Notes: generated from the sequence alone by a model not told the origin. Counted from the stretch's first letter, positions 46,085-57,287 are shown. The stretch: DNA of 64,000 nucleotides from Coenobita brevimanus (GCA_032717465.1 CM064632.1:22984253-23048252); one strand, 5' to 3'. Translations and numbers: made by a program.

Positions 46085-49000
46085 AAAATGGGGGTCATGA
46101 GAGTTGGAACAGGCGAGTCAGCAGAATAACCCATTATGAAAATTTTTTTCCCCCATAAGCTGCATCAGGTCTTTCAGGTCATGTAAAATTAATTCAGGAT
46201 CCCTACTTGCACAAGAGATCAAGTCAGGTCGACACAATGCTTTCACATCATGCTTCTTATCCTTGCTTTTGAACCCCGTAACAAGGAACATACTTACAAG
46301 GTCTGTGTAATGCCAGAGTCTGTCATCCAGAAGTTTAATCTTGAAACACCACCACTTGTATGCCTCCACGAGCATACCTATTTATTCGCACTCTCCAATA
46401 TGCGGCTAAAAATAAAAATCTAAACATAAACCTCACTCCATCCCCATTAATCGACTCTTGTCTCCTAGCCTGGAACCCTCTTTGCTCCTTCCTCCATATG
46501 AATGATCTATGAATTTATTTGCTCAGCTGAGATGATGCAGGCGTGGACTATCTTATTTCCACGTGTCTCCACGAGGGAATGTAAGTGGGACAGCCGCCCA
46601 TTCTCTGAATGTGCGCACGGTCCAGATTGCCCATTCTCGGATGTCAATACTTCCCCAGGCCCATACCCGCATAATCGGCCATGTGGCACAGGACGCGGTG
46701 CTGGTGTAGCTGTGAAAGTGTCTTCATAATCGTCTGTTGACTTATGGAAAGCTTTCCTTATTTACTTTCTGGAATATTTCTAAGAACCAGACTGTGTCAA
46801 CCACTTGCTATTTTCGGGATCGTGGCGCATAACTCTTGTAGGATATGTAACTCCTGAATTTTGTACTTGTTTTCTTTATAACCCCTTTCTTTTAAATATT
46901 TGCAGATGAATCTGACCAATTTTCTGAAAGTTTTCCAAGAAGGCTAGGTAACAGGAAAAATAGGGTAGCCTCACTGTCTCTTATGAGTGATAGCAAGTCA
47001 AACATAATATCTCCATGTCCAGCGTAAGTCAGTATCTCAGTCTTCAGTCAGTCACCTATACTGCTATCTCACACGCAGTACAACCTGGACAACCCCTGGT
47101 ATTGTCCTAGCGTTAAGTTCATTGCTGGCTTCAGGCTGTTTGTTGCCTTTGGTCAATTCGTTAAAACAATTTCAACCAGTTTTTTGTTCATATTTGTTCC
47201 CAAGTGTTTTCTTTGGGTAATTCTTAACATATACTTTGTTACTTACCGGTGTGACCTTCGTAGCTCCAGTGGAATTCATTTGAACCTCCCTCCTCCTCAT
47301 CATCATCATCATCATCATCCCCATCACCTGTGGGTGGGAGGCAAGAGGGACCGTCATTAGTTTTTTCGGAGGTATAATTCGCGCCAGAATTGACAGTCTT
47401 GTGATGCGAGGTCGCGAGAATATTTTTTTTTTTTTTAGCATGAAAGTAATCCATTAATGAAATTGATGTACTCAGATATCCAACCCGCTACCATGATGTA
47501 CCGAACACAGTTCAAAATGTTCTTAGGTGGTTACAAATGCGCAACAATCAATCATGTGGTTTGAAAATAAACACAAATTTATTTCTGTTCTAAAACAATT
47601 TCCTCACAGATGAAGTCCTTTGTCCTCTGTAACTCCTTAAATTTTTATTGAGAAACAGGCCAAAAGCTTTATCCAACGATCCCAAGCGTGTTCTGCAGAA
47701 TAAGCTTATCTTGGGTGATCAAGGTTTTCAGAACCAAGATATCAGTACCAGATAAGCGATTTCTGTTGTTACTTTGGAATCATAGGTACAGTCACTCATA
47801 AAAGAAACGACCCCCCCGGCCAAGACACCTTTCAACCAATATGATATCGGTCCTGGTAACACTGTAAATGACGTCAGGTGTGGGGGTGTGAATCTGCGTT
47901 TGGGGGAAGTTCATTCAAAGTTCATTCTAAGTGTGTCGAGCCCATTCATTTAACCCTTGAGGCCGGGGGTTTCATTTAGATCTTATTCCTTCCACCGGCT
48001 GACGGTTTTATTCAGCTAACGATAAACTTTTTCCAATGTGATGGGTTACATACATATGCCTTGATAACAAGTCAGATATAATGTATGTTTGACTCGAAAT
48101 GTGGATTGAAGCAGTGTTTCGTGCAGATTAACTCCGCCCTCCTCTCAAACACCCCTCCTCATCCCCCCATATGGCTGACGTCAAATACACTGTTACCAAC
48201 ACTGAATACCCCGAGTTCTATTGCCTCTAACCCGGGGGGGGGGGGTCTTTTCTTTTATGAGTGACTGTACCTTCTGCTGCGCTGTGATTTCATCTCTGAA
48301 GTGGTAGTTGTCTAAAATGAATTCTACAAACATTTTCAATCAACCTCAATAAGTGAGGCGGTGACTGAATTGGTAGAGAGGTTGCCTGCAGTCCTACCGG
48401 ACCAAGGTTCTAATCCCCGCTGGGGCAGAGAACAGCTTAAGGATTAGAATTTCGCAAAAGCAGACTTTACTGATCTACTGAAGACCCGCCGACATGTCAT
48501 AAAAATACCCCCGCTAATACCAGTGCACCAGTCCTGTATGCGACAACCCTGGCATGTATTCAGTATGGACGGTGAGTGTTAAGACCGAAGTGGTGACATG
48601 TGGAGGTGTATGGTATGTAGGAGGACTGATGGGCCTTGGGAGCAGGCTGTGAAGCCTATGCCTAGAGTCGGACACATTTGAAAACAAAAAGTAAAGCAAC
48701 AATTACCGTTTCTCTGTTGAATATAGTTAGGCCTATCCTGAAATGAAACTACACAGCCAACATCATTTGTTATCTGAAAAATAAGGAAACATTTATTAAC
48801 GTTCTAAAAGTAGTCAAAGACGGATTACAGTATGGAATATCCTTTACATGGCTCATCTCTGCGTTGAGCATTGATTATATTCTGATGCTGTAAAATGTGT
48901 TAATCTTGTTACAAGGGATTAGATATTAGGCCACTTCCAACCCCTTCAGTCCAAAGAGACCCCTCAAAAACAGCATATAATATTATTATCAGGCAGTAAA

Positions 49001-49128
49001 AAGAAAGAAGAAAGTTCGCGGATTGATGTGATTATATATTCCATACCTTACAGACTGCATCAGAATTATTTTAAACTATGTAAAATATGAGCACTGATCT
49101 GTCATATATTCAATAGCTATTGCTGCTG

Positions 49129-49167
<39 letters not shown>

Positions 49168-50295
49168 GCCAGCTCCAAGTTTCTAGTATGTATACCGTAC
49201 ATACAAACACCACCACGTTACTAACCCCAAACACGGATCATTTGCAAAATACCCACATTATCATCACATTATATTTGCGTCACTGCTCAGTCATAAATTG
49301 AACACCAATAACGGGCATAAAATGAACACCAGTAACGGGCTGAAACAGGAACATGGAGCTGTATACTACTTTACTCTAACCTGGCCTAAAATTGCCCTCT
49401 CTCCATTTTGAATGCTGAGTTGTAAAAATAGATTAACACTTAAATATGATGTTAATCACGATGATGCGTTATGAAAGTGTGCGGAGCCTTAGTATTATCT
49501 TTTTCACCAGCTGACCTACGTGGAATAAGCTGCAAAATGAGGAAAATCTGGACCAAGTTAAGGTAAAAAGAGTATAGTAACAGAAATAAACTTGAAGGAC
49601 CCGTAAAAATGTCAGCACTTAAGACATTTATTATTTTAGGGAAGTGCATAACCAAACAAAAATGCAGCCGTGCTCGCTGACACTTCCCTCAGAGAACGTC
49701 CTCAGTAGCCCAGGCATCAAAGAAGTCACTGCTTTGCATCTCATCTCTATCACTGCGGTAGAATGGAAGCGCAAAATAATGGCGCAGAGACGGAATATGA
49801 AAAGTACTAACACAGGCATGATATACTGGTAGCGTAGCGTTACAAAAGTAAATAAATAAATAAATAAATAAATAATGAATAGGCGCTATCAGTTAAATAT
49901 TCTGATGTACAAAAGACCCGAAACTTCTAGACAGCTGTGAAAAAAAAATCCAAACTCCACTAATCCTTACTCGAAGTAATTATTCGATAGGCTGTCATGT
50001 ACTTCATATCAGAGGCAAGCTCATTCAGTAACACAAAAGAGAGCATAGGCTACCATAAGATGAAAAAATCAAATCACACTTCATGATCCGAAAAGCTGTT
50101 CAGTTCTGGAAATTCAAATCAACCATCGAAAGCACTGGATAATATCAGTGAAATTAGTCATAATGTCAGCTTACGTTTATTTATTATGTTTGACTTGAGT
50201 GGAGCAGATTCATAGTGCTGCACCACAGCAGACTGAGCAGGTGATGGTAATGCGAGATAGAGTGTGGTGATGCCGATGAGTAGTAGGAGCCTCAT
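41784..50295 (-). CDS. Alpha-carbonic anhydrase, secreted, 8 coding exons
   Basis: Hydrates CO2 to bicarbonate; in crustaceans such enzymes serve gill ion transport, acid-base balance and cuticle calcification. Exons: 50175-50295, 47247-47327, 45807-45968, 44869-45007, 43828-44000, 43350-43507, 42688-42774 and 41784-41807. All introns are GT-AG and all phases agree (945 nt, 314 residues). Residues 1-23 form a signal peptide. An Asp/Glu-rich stretch (44-53) precedes the fold, which starts HWSYEG. Zinc ligands are His149, His151 (LHFHWG) and His174 (EVHLVHY), with the 2- and 23-residue spacing of human CA II. His120 (NNGHS) is the proton shuttle, Glu161 and Thr255 the gate pair. Cys79 and Cys259 fit the disulfide of extracellular forms. 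There is no hydrophobic GPI tail, so secretion is favoured. A non-coding 5' exon is possible, as an AG acceptor precedes the start. Confidence 0.94.
42540..42687 (-). repeat. Splice-site-like tandem repeat after exon 7
   Basis: On the gene strand about eight imperfect units of 17-28 bp follow the exon 7 donor. The best units read GTGAGTTCTTTTTCCCAG. Most units combine a 5' splice-site consensus with a pyrimidine run and CAG. The array begins exactly at the true exon 7 donor. Confidence 0.85.
42688..42774 (-). CDS. Carbonic anhydrase exon 7
   Basis: Acceptor ATACCCCTACAG|AT, donor CGCCAG|GTGAGT, phase 0 at both ends. Encodes MAQFRTLKDAN and DNYRPAQSLGSRQ, matching the conserved NYRP segment. 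If the donor is skipped the frame stays open to 42424, adding a Ser/Phe-rich tail. Confidence 0.93.
43157..43320. mobile_element. MITE-B copy in carbonic anhydrase intron 6
   Basis: Left end TATACTCGTTTTACCTTCAC followed by TTGGCC; right end TTTTAGAGTTAAAAGAGTATA. The ends pair as inverted repeats. 164 bp, no coding capacity. Confidence 0.75.
43350..43507 (-). CDS. Carbonic anhydrase exon 6 (active-site gate)
   Basis: Acceptor TTTACCATCAG|GT, donor AACAG|GTGAGG, phase 0. Encodes KKFHRYLGSLTTPPCNEVVV then WTVF, with Thr255, Thr256 and disulfide Cys259. Confidence 0.96.
43828..44000 (-). CDS. Carbonic anhydrase exon 5 (zinc ligand 3)
   Basis: Acceptor TCCTCTTAG|GT, donor CCAG|GTGATA. Encodes RYPCEVHLVHYRKVYNDTAT (His174) and LAVLGVMFTI, the conserved core strand. 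Confidence 0.96.
44176..44234. repeat. (TG)n microsatellite in carbonic anhydrase intron 4
   Basis: About 28 TG units on the plus strand, (CA)n on the gene strand. The rest of intron 4 contains imperfect CCACCGCCATACTCCACC-type repeats (44650-44850). Confidence 0.93.
44869..45007 (-). CDS. Carbonic anhydrase exon 4 (zinc ligands 1 and 2)
   Basis: Acceptor TTTACCGGCAG|CC, donor AACAG|GTAAGT. Encodes FAQLHFHWGSNNPVGSEHLI, with zinc ligands His149 and His151 and Glu161. Confidence 0.96.
45568..45800. mobile_element. MITE-B copy in carbonic anhydrase intron 3
   Basis: Left end TATATCCTTTTTACATTAAC then CTGACCC; right end ACCAGGTTAGAGTAAAAACA then GTATA. It also shares TTACAGCTTATTTCACGTAG with other copies. 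The right end is 6 bp from the exon 3 donor. Confidence 0.75.
45807..45968 (-). CDS. Carbonic anhydrase exon 3
   Basis: Acceptor CACCCTTCAG|GT, donor CTCAG|GTACGC. Encodes GPRNWAKHYPFCGYQRQSPI at the start (Cys79 and the conserved QSPID) and ends VTNNGHS with proton-shuttle His120. The donor lies 6 bp from the end of a MITE-B copy. Confidence 0.95.
45993..46081. repeat. (TG)n-(GA)n microsatellite in carbonic anhydrase intron 2
   Basis: (TG)n at 45993-46045 and (GA)n at 46050-46081. On the gene strand it forms a (CT)n-(CA)n tract 25 bp upstream of exon 3. The remaining intron 2 DNA has no recognised exon. Confidence 0.93.
47247..47327 (-). CDS. Carbonic anhydrase exon 2 (acidic tract)
   Basis: Acceptor CCCACAG|GT, donor ACCG|GTAAGT. 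Encodes RDG, seven Asp from a (GAT)7 run (47300-47320), three Glu, then GGSNEFHWSYEGHTG. HWSYEG is the conserved start of the alpha-CA fold. Confidence 0.9.
47787..48269. mobile_element. Tc1/mariner-like non-autonomous element
   Basis: Terminal inverted repeats of about 30 bp: CAGTCACTCATAAAAGAAAC then GACCCCCCC at the left (47789), matched at the right end (48238-48267) with about one mismatch. TA dinucleotides at 47787-47788 and 48268-48269 form the target duplication. The 479-bp element has no transposase frame. It lies in carbonic anhydrase intron 1. Confidence 0.88.
48351..48690 (+). repeat. tRNA-derived SINE-like sequence (second family)
   Basis: Starts GGCGGTGACTGAATTGGTAG. A box TGACTGAATTGG (48362-48373) and B box GGTTCTAATCC (48416-48426; one mismatch to GGTTCRANNCC) are 42 bp apart. 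No good anticodon arm or acceptor stem, so it is not a tRNA gene. About 260 bp of unrelated body follows; the 3' end is not clear. In carbonic anhydrase intron 1, opposite strand. Confidence 0.6.
49362..49576. mobile_element. MITE-B copy in carbonic anhydrase intron 1
   Basis: Left end TATACTACTTTACTCTAACC then TGGCCTAAAATTGCC; right end CCAAGTTAAGGTAAAAAGAG then TATA. Well-paired inverted ends; the clearest copy of the family here. Confidence 0.8.
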
Positions 50296-50332
50296 GTTGT
50301 GCTGCGGGTGTCGGGCTGGATGGCAATCACAC
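50175..50332 (-). CDS. Carbonic anhydrase exon 1 (start codon and signal peptide)
   Basis: ATG at 50295-50293. MRLLLLIGITTLYLALPSPA then QSA gives a typical signal peptide, with cleavage likely after QSA. Donor C|GTAAGC at 50174, phase 1. TTACCTACCCACAG at 50333-50346 looks like an acceptor, so 50296-50332 may be 5' UTR of an internal exon with the first exon further upstream. Confidence 0.82.
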
Positions 50333-50365
50333 CTGTGGGTAGGTAAGAACAGGAGTGAACACGGG

Positions 50366-50471
<106 letters not shown>

Positions 50472-50791
50472 CCCATCTTGATGTAAAGTACAGTCAACGT
50501 CAAAACAACGAGCATCACAAAAACACCGAAAAATAAATAAAATATGCAAAAATTAATTAAAATCAACAGCAGCAGGACGCCCCATACTACCTCCACTTCA
50601 CCTGGCCATCGCCAAGCCATTCACTGTCGGCCACATCAAACACTGGCTCTCACCCTGCAACAGTCAGTTAAGGTAAAGTTTGAATAATTCTGCTGATGCA
50701 GATTCTACATATGTAGCACTTTTCTGTTTTGTCTGCATCAGTAACATTTACTCCACGAAAGTCGAGCAGAAAAATAATTGTCTGAAATTTG

Positions 50792-50804
50792 ATATATATA
50801 TACA

Positions 50805-50882
<78 letters not shown>
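50792..50882. repeat. (TA)n microsatellite
   Basis: About 45 TA units with one CAG interruption near 50802. Confidence 0.96.
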
Positions 50883-50888
<6 letters not shown>

Positions 50889-50999
50889 CCACCGAGAAAA
50901 AGAAAATATTATACCTTTACGTCTGATATCCTCAATTCAACACATCCCACACTTTCAGATAACGTACAGTACCTGTCGGTCGAGGCTAATAATTTGCTT

Positions 51000-51042
<43 letters not shown>

Positions 51043-51316
51043 GGCTACACCAGCACGAACACTGCTGAAACGAGAGTTGAGGTAGATGAGACTTCCTGGC
51101 TCCACCCTTTGCATTTTCCCCAGTTCATTGTCACCAGCCAGTTATCTTTACCTGCTACTGTGCCCCCCCCCCCAGCCCGCCCTCTTTTAAAAAAATAAAT
51201 AAATAAAAATACAAAGAAGAAAGACATGTATCCAAAGCTCTTATGCCAACCTCCATTCATATTATTGTATTTATCTTTATGGTGATTGTGGGGCTGTGAG
51301 GTAAGGGTATATGGGA

Positions 51317-51358
<42 letters not shown>

Positions 51359-51435
51359 TGAGGGAGAAGGTGGGATTGAGGGTGAGTGTGTGTATGTAAG
51401 GATGGAGGTGGGGTGGGGATGAGGGTGAGAATATG

Positions 51436-51500
<65 letters not shown>

Positions 51501-53080
51501 TGGGATAAGAAGTGGTGGAAGAGACGCTGTGAATGAAGTGGTGCGATCACATAATAATACACGATTTTGATTAGGCCGGAATGTAATTTTTTGTTACAGA
51601 TACGATTACATCTAATGTAATCGTGACTTGAATCATAAGTACATTTAATATACATTATTGACCATTAAAAAATATGGTCTTGAGGTACGGTGGCTTTAGT
51701 TTTTCTTCATAATGAAATTCATGGTATATGGCTTGCGTTTGAACAACACTACTTACTGTTGTGAAAAAGAATCTTCATAGATGCCGACGTTATTATTTTT
51801 TTTTTTCTTAGATATAGGTAAAGTGGAGTCCGGCATTGAAATCTGTGTATTTGTAATAATGAGATAAAGTGCTGGAGGGGTAAACAGGATTAGGCCTAAT
51901 GATGAATCTGCATCTCATTAACTAGATGTATACTTTAATTTTTTGACTGACTTTTCGCAAATGTTAATGGGTTTAGTATCAGCGTCATGTATATGGATCT
52001 ATGGCAGACAGTGCTTTCTGTACCGTCTCTCATTCTACAGTCATGTATAGGATATCTCACTTATGAGGGAAAATTTGACTGTAAGCCTCACTACAGTTGC
52101 AAAGCCTGACTAGTTTTGAAAGAATAAAGAGAGACGTCTCTCTTCACATCCGCAATACGTCCATGAACGCAATCATAAGTTTATCCTCCTCCTTCAGTCC
52201 TCTGCGCTTTCATCTCCTTTATATATATATATATATATTTTTTACTCCATTCCAGTAATGACAGTCTCATTCATTCACCACCGTTACTGTTTTCTATATT
52301 AATTTTCTCCTCTTTCCTCAGTTTCTAAGAAACAAAATTCCATCTTTTTATCACCGATTGCTGGGCTTTGTTTCTCAACTTGTCCCTCTTACTTATATTT
52401 CTCCAATTTTCATTTTTCATTTCCTATCGGTCGTTTTAAACTCGTCCCTCTCCACTGTTTCCACCTGAAAGTAATTCAGTCGTTTTCTGATCTATATTCT
52501 ACGTGCCTATGTTTCAGTGCCATTTAGTTGACGGTATATGGAGGTACAACGTGAACTCTGAAGGAAAGGGATAGCCTACTTGCCGGCTTGATCGAAATGA
52601 GATGAAGATGGTAAGGTAGATGTGCATTATTCTCTTGACTATCAGAATAAGGCGTTTAGACTGTCTGTAGAGTGAATGTACTGCCGATGTGATGCATACT
52701 TGTCAGCCGAAGTGGACTGGCCACATGAAGAAAATGGGTGGCTAGACCTGGGTAAAGAAATCCGAGTATAAATCCAGAAAGTGTGGAATTTAGGACAAGA
52801 AGACCGAATGATGGCTTCTGGATAAAAATGACAAAACTGAGGCTCTGCAAAACATCGTACAGCATGGTCCCCAAACGAATAAAACTGACACATGTACGTA
52901 CAGGACCTACAAGTTTAAAGCTCTTGTCTGCCACCACAACTCTTGTATTATATGGTATTTTAATATTTTTTGAAGCGGAAGCATTTCTAGGAACGGATTT
53001 GCCCGCCTTATCTCTCTATTTTCGGACGTTAGGTTATTTTCTCCTGTAGGCCTTAGTGATTTTAGCGAAGTCACACCAGG
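50883..53080. other. Non-coding stretch with several microsatellites
   Basis: (CA)n 51003-51040, (TG)n 51320-51355 and (GA)n 51440-51495. From 51500 to 53080 AT-rich DNA without a recognised gene; frames near 52642-53049 on both strands have no known domain. Confidence 0.5.
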
Positions 53081-53084
53081 TCAG

Positions 53085-53365
53085 ACCAGACCGCACCCCA
53101 CAACACGCCACACCACCCTCTTACACCACAGAACACATTATACGACCTTCTCACATCACACAACGCACCATACCACTCTCTTACATCACACAACACACCA
53201 TAACACCCTTTCACACAGCACAACACCATACAACCGTCTCACATCACAAAACACCATACCACCGTCTCACACCACACAACACACCATACCACCCTCTCAC
53301 ACCACACAACACACCATACCACCCTCTCACCACGCTACACATCGTTCTCCCACACCACACCACAG
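53085..53365. repeat. 30-35-bp minisatellite
   Basis: Units of the type CACCCTCTCACACCACACAA followed by CACACCATAC. The array degenerates to the left. Not CRISPR-like: there are no unique spacers. Confidence 0.9.
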
Positions 53366-54372
53366 CAAGGGCATTAACCGAAGGACCCTGAAGCTCCCTG
53401 ATTTGGTGCTTCTGTACTTGCTGTGAAGCAGTGCAGTGCGTCAGTGCTGATTCTCTACGGTCCTTGTGATGATTTAACACATAGTCTTCAAAACTATTGT
53501 TTGTATGATATGCAATACAATAACACCATTACAAATACTGGACGGGGGTATGGTGCCGAACACAGCTTTTTTAAAAAATAGTTTTGAAGGCTTACAGCAT
53601 CGTAATTTAAATTCTTATTGAATGTAAGTAATTATATTGACAGATTATATAATATATAAATATATCGGTGAAATTCAGTTGTTTTCTTATCCACAAATTT
53701 TGTTCACTTAAAGGAAATTTTGCCTGCCAACCAGTCAGTTTCTTTAACCCTGTAGGGCCCAATGTCCCATGGGGTGATGGTTCGGGTCATTTTCAAAACA
53801 TGAGTAGAGAGGGAACTCCAAAGTAGGGATACGTAAGATTAACGACTATTAGTCAATAGGTGAAGGACGGTACGCTAAGTACTTTGCCCACAAAACCTCA
53901 CGTGCAGCAACCTTGGATTTATTAGGGTTGAGTATACCATCACTGCTTAAAAGAAATGGTGAACAACGAATCTAATGAACGTAAAGAGGGACATTACCGA
54001 TAGCCGCACCCACGCCAATCGTATCCAGTACCCGAACCCATGGCAAAGGGTACGCCGTCCTTTTTCTTTGAACACATCCCTCAGACACACCACAGATGCA
54101 CACTACATACACCTCATACACACTTCAGACACACCCCTGTGGGTACTGCGAAAATTAATGGAAGTAAAGTGTGAACCTCATGAAACTCTACGGTTGCAAC
54201 CTGTAAGAATTCATTCTTCAAAAAGATAAAATGACTCATTCAGTGACACAGTTAGGGAAACACTGGGTCTGGCCACCCCTGTAAATGTGCCAAAGTGTAA
54301 ATCTGACGTCATGTCGTTGGCGAGGGTGAGTACATGAATAAATGAAAGGGGTGGTCGACTGACTGTTTAATC

Positions 54373-54407
<35 letters not shown>

Positions 54408-55852
54408 TATGAGGCCGATAAGTGTTGAAATATAGCTTAATATACAGGTATACAGCACATTTGATTGACAAAATGATATTGTATCAAACAGTGCTATGAT
54501 TAAATTCCGATTAAGATTACTTTGGAAAAAATGAATAATCGATTACAGTTGCTTGAAAATTTGTAATGGACTATGACCGATTACAGACTACCATTACTCT
54601 ATGTCTATGTGTGACATCCAGTCGACCTTACTGTGCTTTGAGAGGTCTCTCTTACTTAAATGTTAAATAAAATGTATAACCCTAAAATCATCTTCGCATC
54701 CGATACACTAACATGTAGCTTACTGTATGTGAAGGCCTCTTTTTACATGAGGGCAGACTTAACGCTACCTGTCTTCTCCCCCACCTTTCATCCACCCTTG
54801 ATATCTGATTTGTCCCCAGTCTCCCAACACGAATGGCTGGATCAGTCTTAGACTAGTGACCGTTACCTGTGCGTGGCTGGAGAGTTACTGCAGCTAACTG
54901 AAGCGAAACCAGGAGCATACTTGTATTATATTCACTCGCTATGATTCAAGACTTAATGATGATGAGGTGTAGTTGCATGTTTGCACGTGTTCTGTCCTAA
55001 TGAGACTCAGATAAATAACGCAGATATCATGTAGTTTGAGTGAGTTGATTGAAGGTAAATGTTAATCGCCTGATCCCAGCCGAAACTGGCAAGTTAAAGT
55101 GAGAAGGAGCACCATGCATCTTAGTGTAGAAACCGGCAGGAAATTTTTGTAGGAACAGTCGAAAAGAAAACTTATAGTACCGTAGTGAAACCTGGTAACC
55201 ATATCACAGTAATTCTGTCCGTTAAATGTTTCACTGATGACTGAGTGGGATGTGTCTCACACCAACCTTCTCCAATATAGCCTGTTCCTGAAATTCTGAA
55301 TTATAACTATATCACCAGGTAAACTTACTTCACCCATTCGCGACTCCAGTTCCAGACCATTTCCTTCCTGTCGTCTCTCTATTCTTTTCGTCATTCTGCT
55401 CTTTTCCTGAGAGATTTATGTCCATTTTTTACTACGGACACCAACACTGCACTGCATAATTCAGGTGTGGCCTTACTAAGCACGACAACTGCACTCATAC
55501 TTTGGATATCCTGTTGTTCACACTTCTAGCAATATATACCGGCACGCTACTTGTCTTATTTCCGGCACTAATACGCTGTTCATTGCAGCTTAAATCTTTG
55601 CTTCATAAATCCCACTCACATTCTGATATGCGTTTCTGTCTACCAAATTGGTAATTAATATCGCCAATAGGGCTGTCGATGATATGCCTATTACAGTTTT
55701 CTACTGTAAATTTCACTGAACAATCCTCTGACCATTTGCATATTGTCATTTTTCTTTAAGATATACAGTGTTTTGTCGAGTTAATGTCACGTTCTTTAAT
55801 GCTGCGTCCAGCAAATTTACTGATACCGCTAGTGATCCTTAAGTGTGGATCA

Positions 55853-55855
<3 letters not shown>
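53366..55855. other. Non-coding stretch
   Basis: Contains an (A)n run of 29 at 54375-54403. Nothing else recognised; several 60-85-codon frames lack homology. Confidence 0.45.
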
Positions 55856-55856
<1 letters not shown>

Positions 55857-55899
<43 letters not shown>

Positions 55900-55967
55900 T
55901 GCATGTATAAACGTTATCGCTCCGCCTTCTAAAGGCGGGCGATAATAATAATAATAATAATAATAAC
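55857..55967. repeat. (CA)n and (AAT)n microsatellites
   Basis: (CA)n 55857-55897 and (AAT)n 55943-55966. Confidence 0.93.
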
Positions 55968-56378
55968 AACAACATGGATGTGCAGTGTTCCTAATATTAC
56001 ATATAAAATCTGCAGACCCAAACGTGCCAATATTACGGAGCACTGATATATTAACCACAGAACCGACCACAGGCCGTTCCTATCAATACCACTAGACCTT
56101 CCCCATAGCACTTCTCCGTGATAATACAACCCACTGTAGTCCCTTGTGGTATCACTACAGCTGTTTGGGAAAAATAACATGATGAACGATATGCCTACAC
56201 CCCACTACAATATACCTGTGACGGTTCACTGACATCCATCAAATAGCCCAGTAGGAGTTAGTGGACAAACAAACAAACGACTGAACATAAACAGAGGCCG
56301 AATGTCTCGCATCGGTATATGACGACTTGACAGAACTGTTACCATCCTGCTTTGCAGGTGTCATCATAGTTATAGCAA

Positions 56379-56379
56379 T

Positions 56380-56412
<33 letters not shown>

Positions 56413-56638
56413 CCAACCACCCATCATCCAATCCTACAGTATATTGCCCCATGAGGAGAGGAGGAGCCCGTGGTTAGGCAAGTTGGTCCTGACATTTAAG
56501 ATGAAAGTGACCAGCCTCACTCATCCCTGAGTGGCATTATGTGAGCAATAGACCCCAACCACACCATGGATATAAACCTACACAGGCCTAATCCGATTGG
56601 AGCACCTCAGTTACCCACTAAACCATCAGGCGCCGTAA
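56379..56638 (-). repeat. S1 family, tRNA-like half with (AAT)n at its tail
   Basis: (AAT)n at 56379-56411, then CATCCAATCC, TGCCCCATGAGGAGAG, GTGACCAGCCTCACTC, B-box complement GGATATAAACC (56569-56579) and A-box complement CCACTAAACCA (56612-56622). It stops at GGCGCC, the head of the tRNA-like part, so the upstream half of S1 is absent here. Confidence 0.78.
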
Positions 56639-56687
56639 GATAATAATAATAATGATGATGATGATAATAATAATAATAATAATAATT

Positions 56688-56720
<33 letters not shown>
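56639..56720. repeat. (AAT)n-(ATG)n-(AGT)n triplet tract
   Basis: Compound triplet repeat directly abutting the head of the S1 tRNA-like half. Confidence 0.93.
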
Positions 56721-56956
56721 ATCACAATATAGAGGATGACAAACATCATAATATCCCCGATAAAACACGTTAACACAGCTTTGACATATAAAACCAAACA
56801 GTGGCATAATATGCTGTAATGGTAGAGTTATAGTAATACTGACAAAATTGATGTTTGACAGCAACCCAACCTTCTGTCATGGTAAAAAGATATTTCATGG
56901 CGTCAACACATGCTGTTTCAGTGTTTGTAATCCTCTGTATCGCGCCTAATAACGTG

Positions 56957-56992
<36 letters not shown>

Positions 56993-56994
56993 TA

Positions 56995-57088
<94 letters not shown>

Positions 57089-57150
57089 TGCTGCTGCTGC
57101 CACTGCCGCTGCCGCTGCTGCTGCTGCTATTATTATTATTATTATTATTA
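56957..57150. repeat. Nested triplet array (ATT)n-(TGC)n-(CGC)n-(TGC)n-(ATT)n
   Basis: (ATT)n 56957-56992, (TGC)n 56996-57041, (CGC)n about 57043-57088, (TGC)n with CAC and CGC interruptions to 57127, then (TAT)n 57127-57150. Class order is symmetrical. Homopolymer frames result (Ala on minus; Leu, Pro, Arg or Cys on plus). Confidence 0.95.
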
Positions 57151-57287
57151 TTGTGGAAGGTGGGGGCGCTCACAATGCACTCGCTCAATCCAGTGCTGCT
57201 CTCGGGTGACTGCCCTTTCCTCTCTTCCCTCTTTCCTTCCTTCCTCTTCTGTCTTTCTTTCCTTCATTGTTTCCTTCTCCTCCTGTC

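Noticed and set aside
46118..46729. Frames of 85 codons (minus) and 75 codons (plus) in carbonic anhydrase intron 2
   Set aside because: The plus frame has a faint LINE-endonuclease-like GTGRGAGVAV phrase and the minus frame nothing recognisable; neither has enough motifs to call.
48351..48432. tRNA gene
   Set aside because: A and B boxes are recognisable but no anticodon arm or paired acceptor stem can be formed; better explained as a tRNA-derived SINE head.
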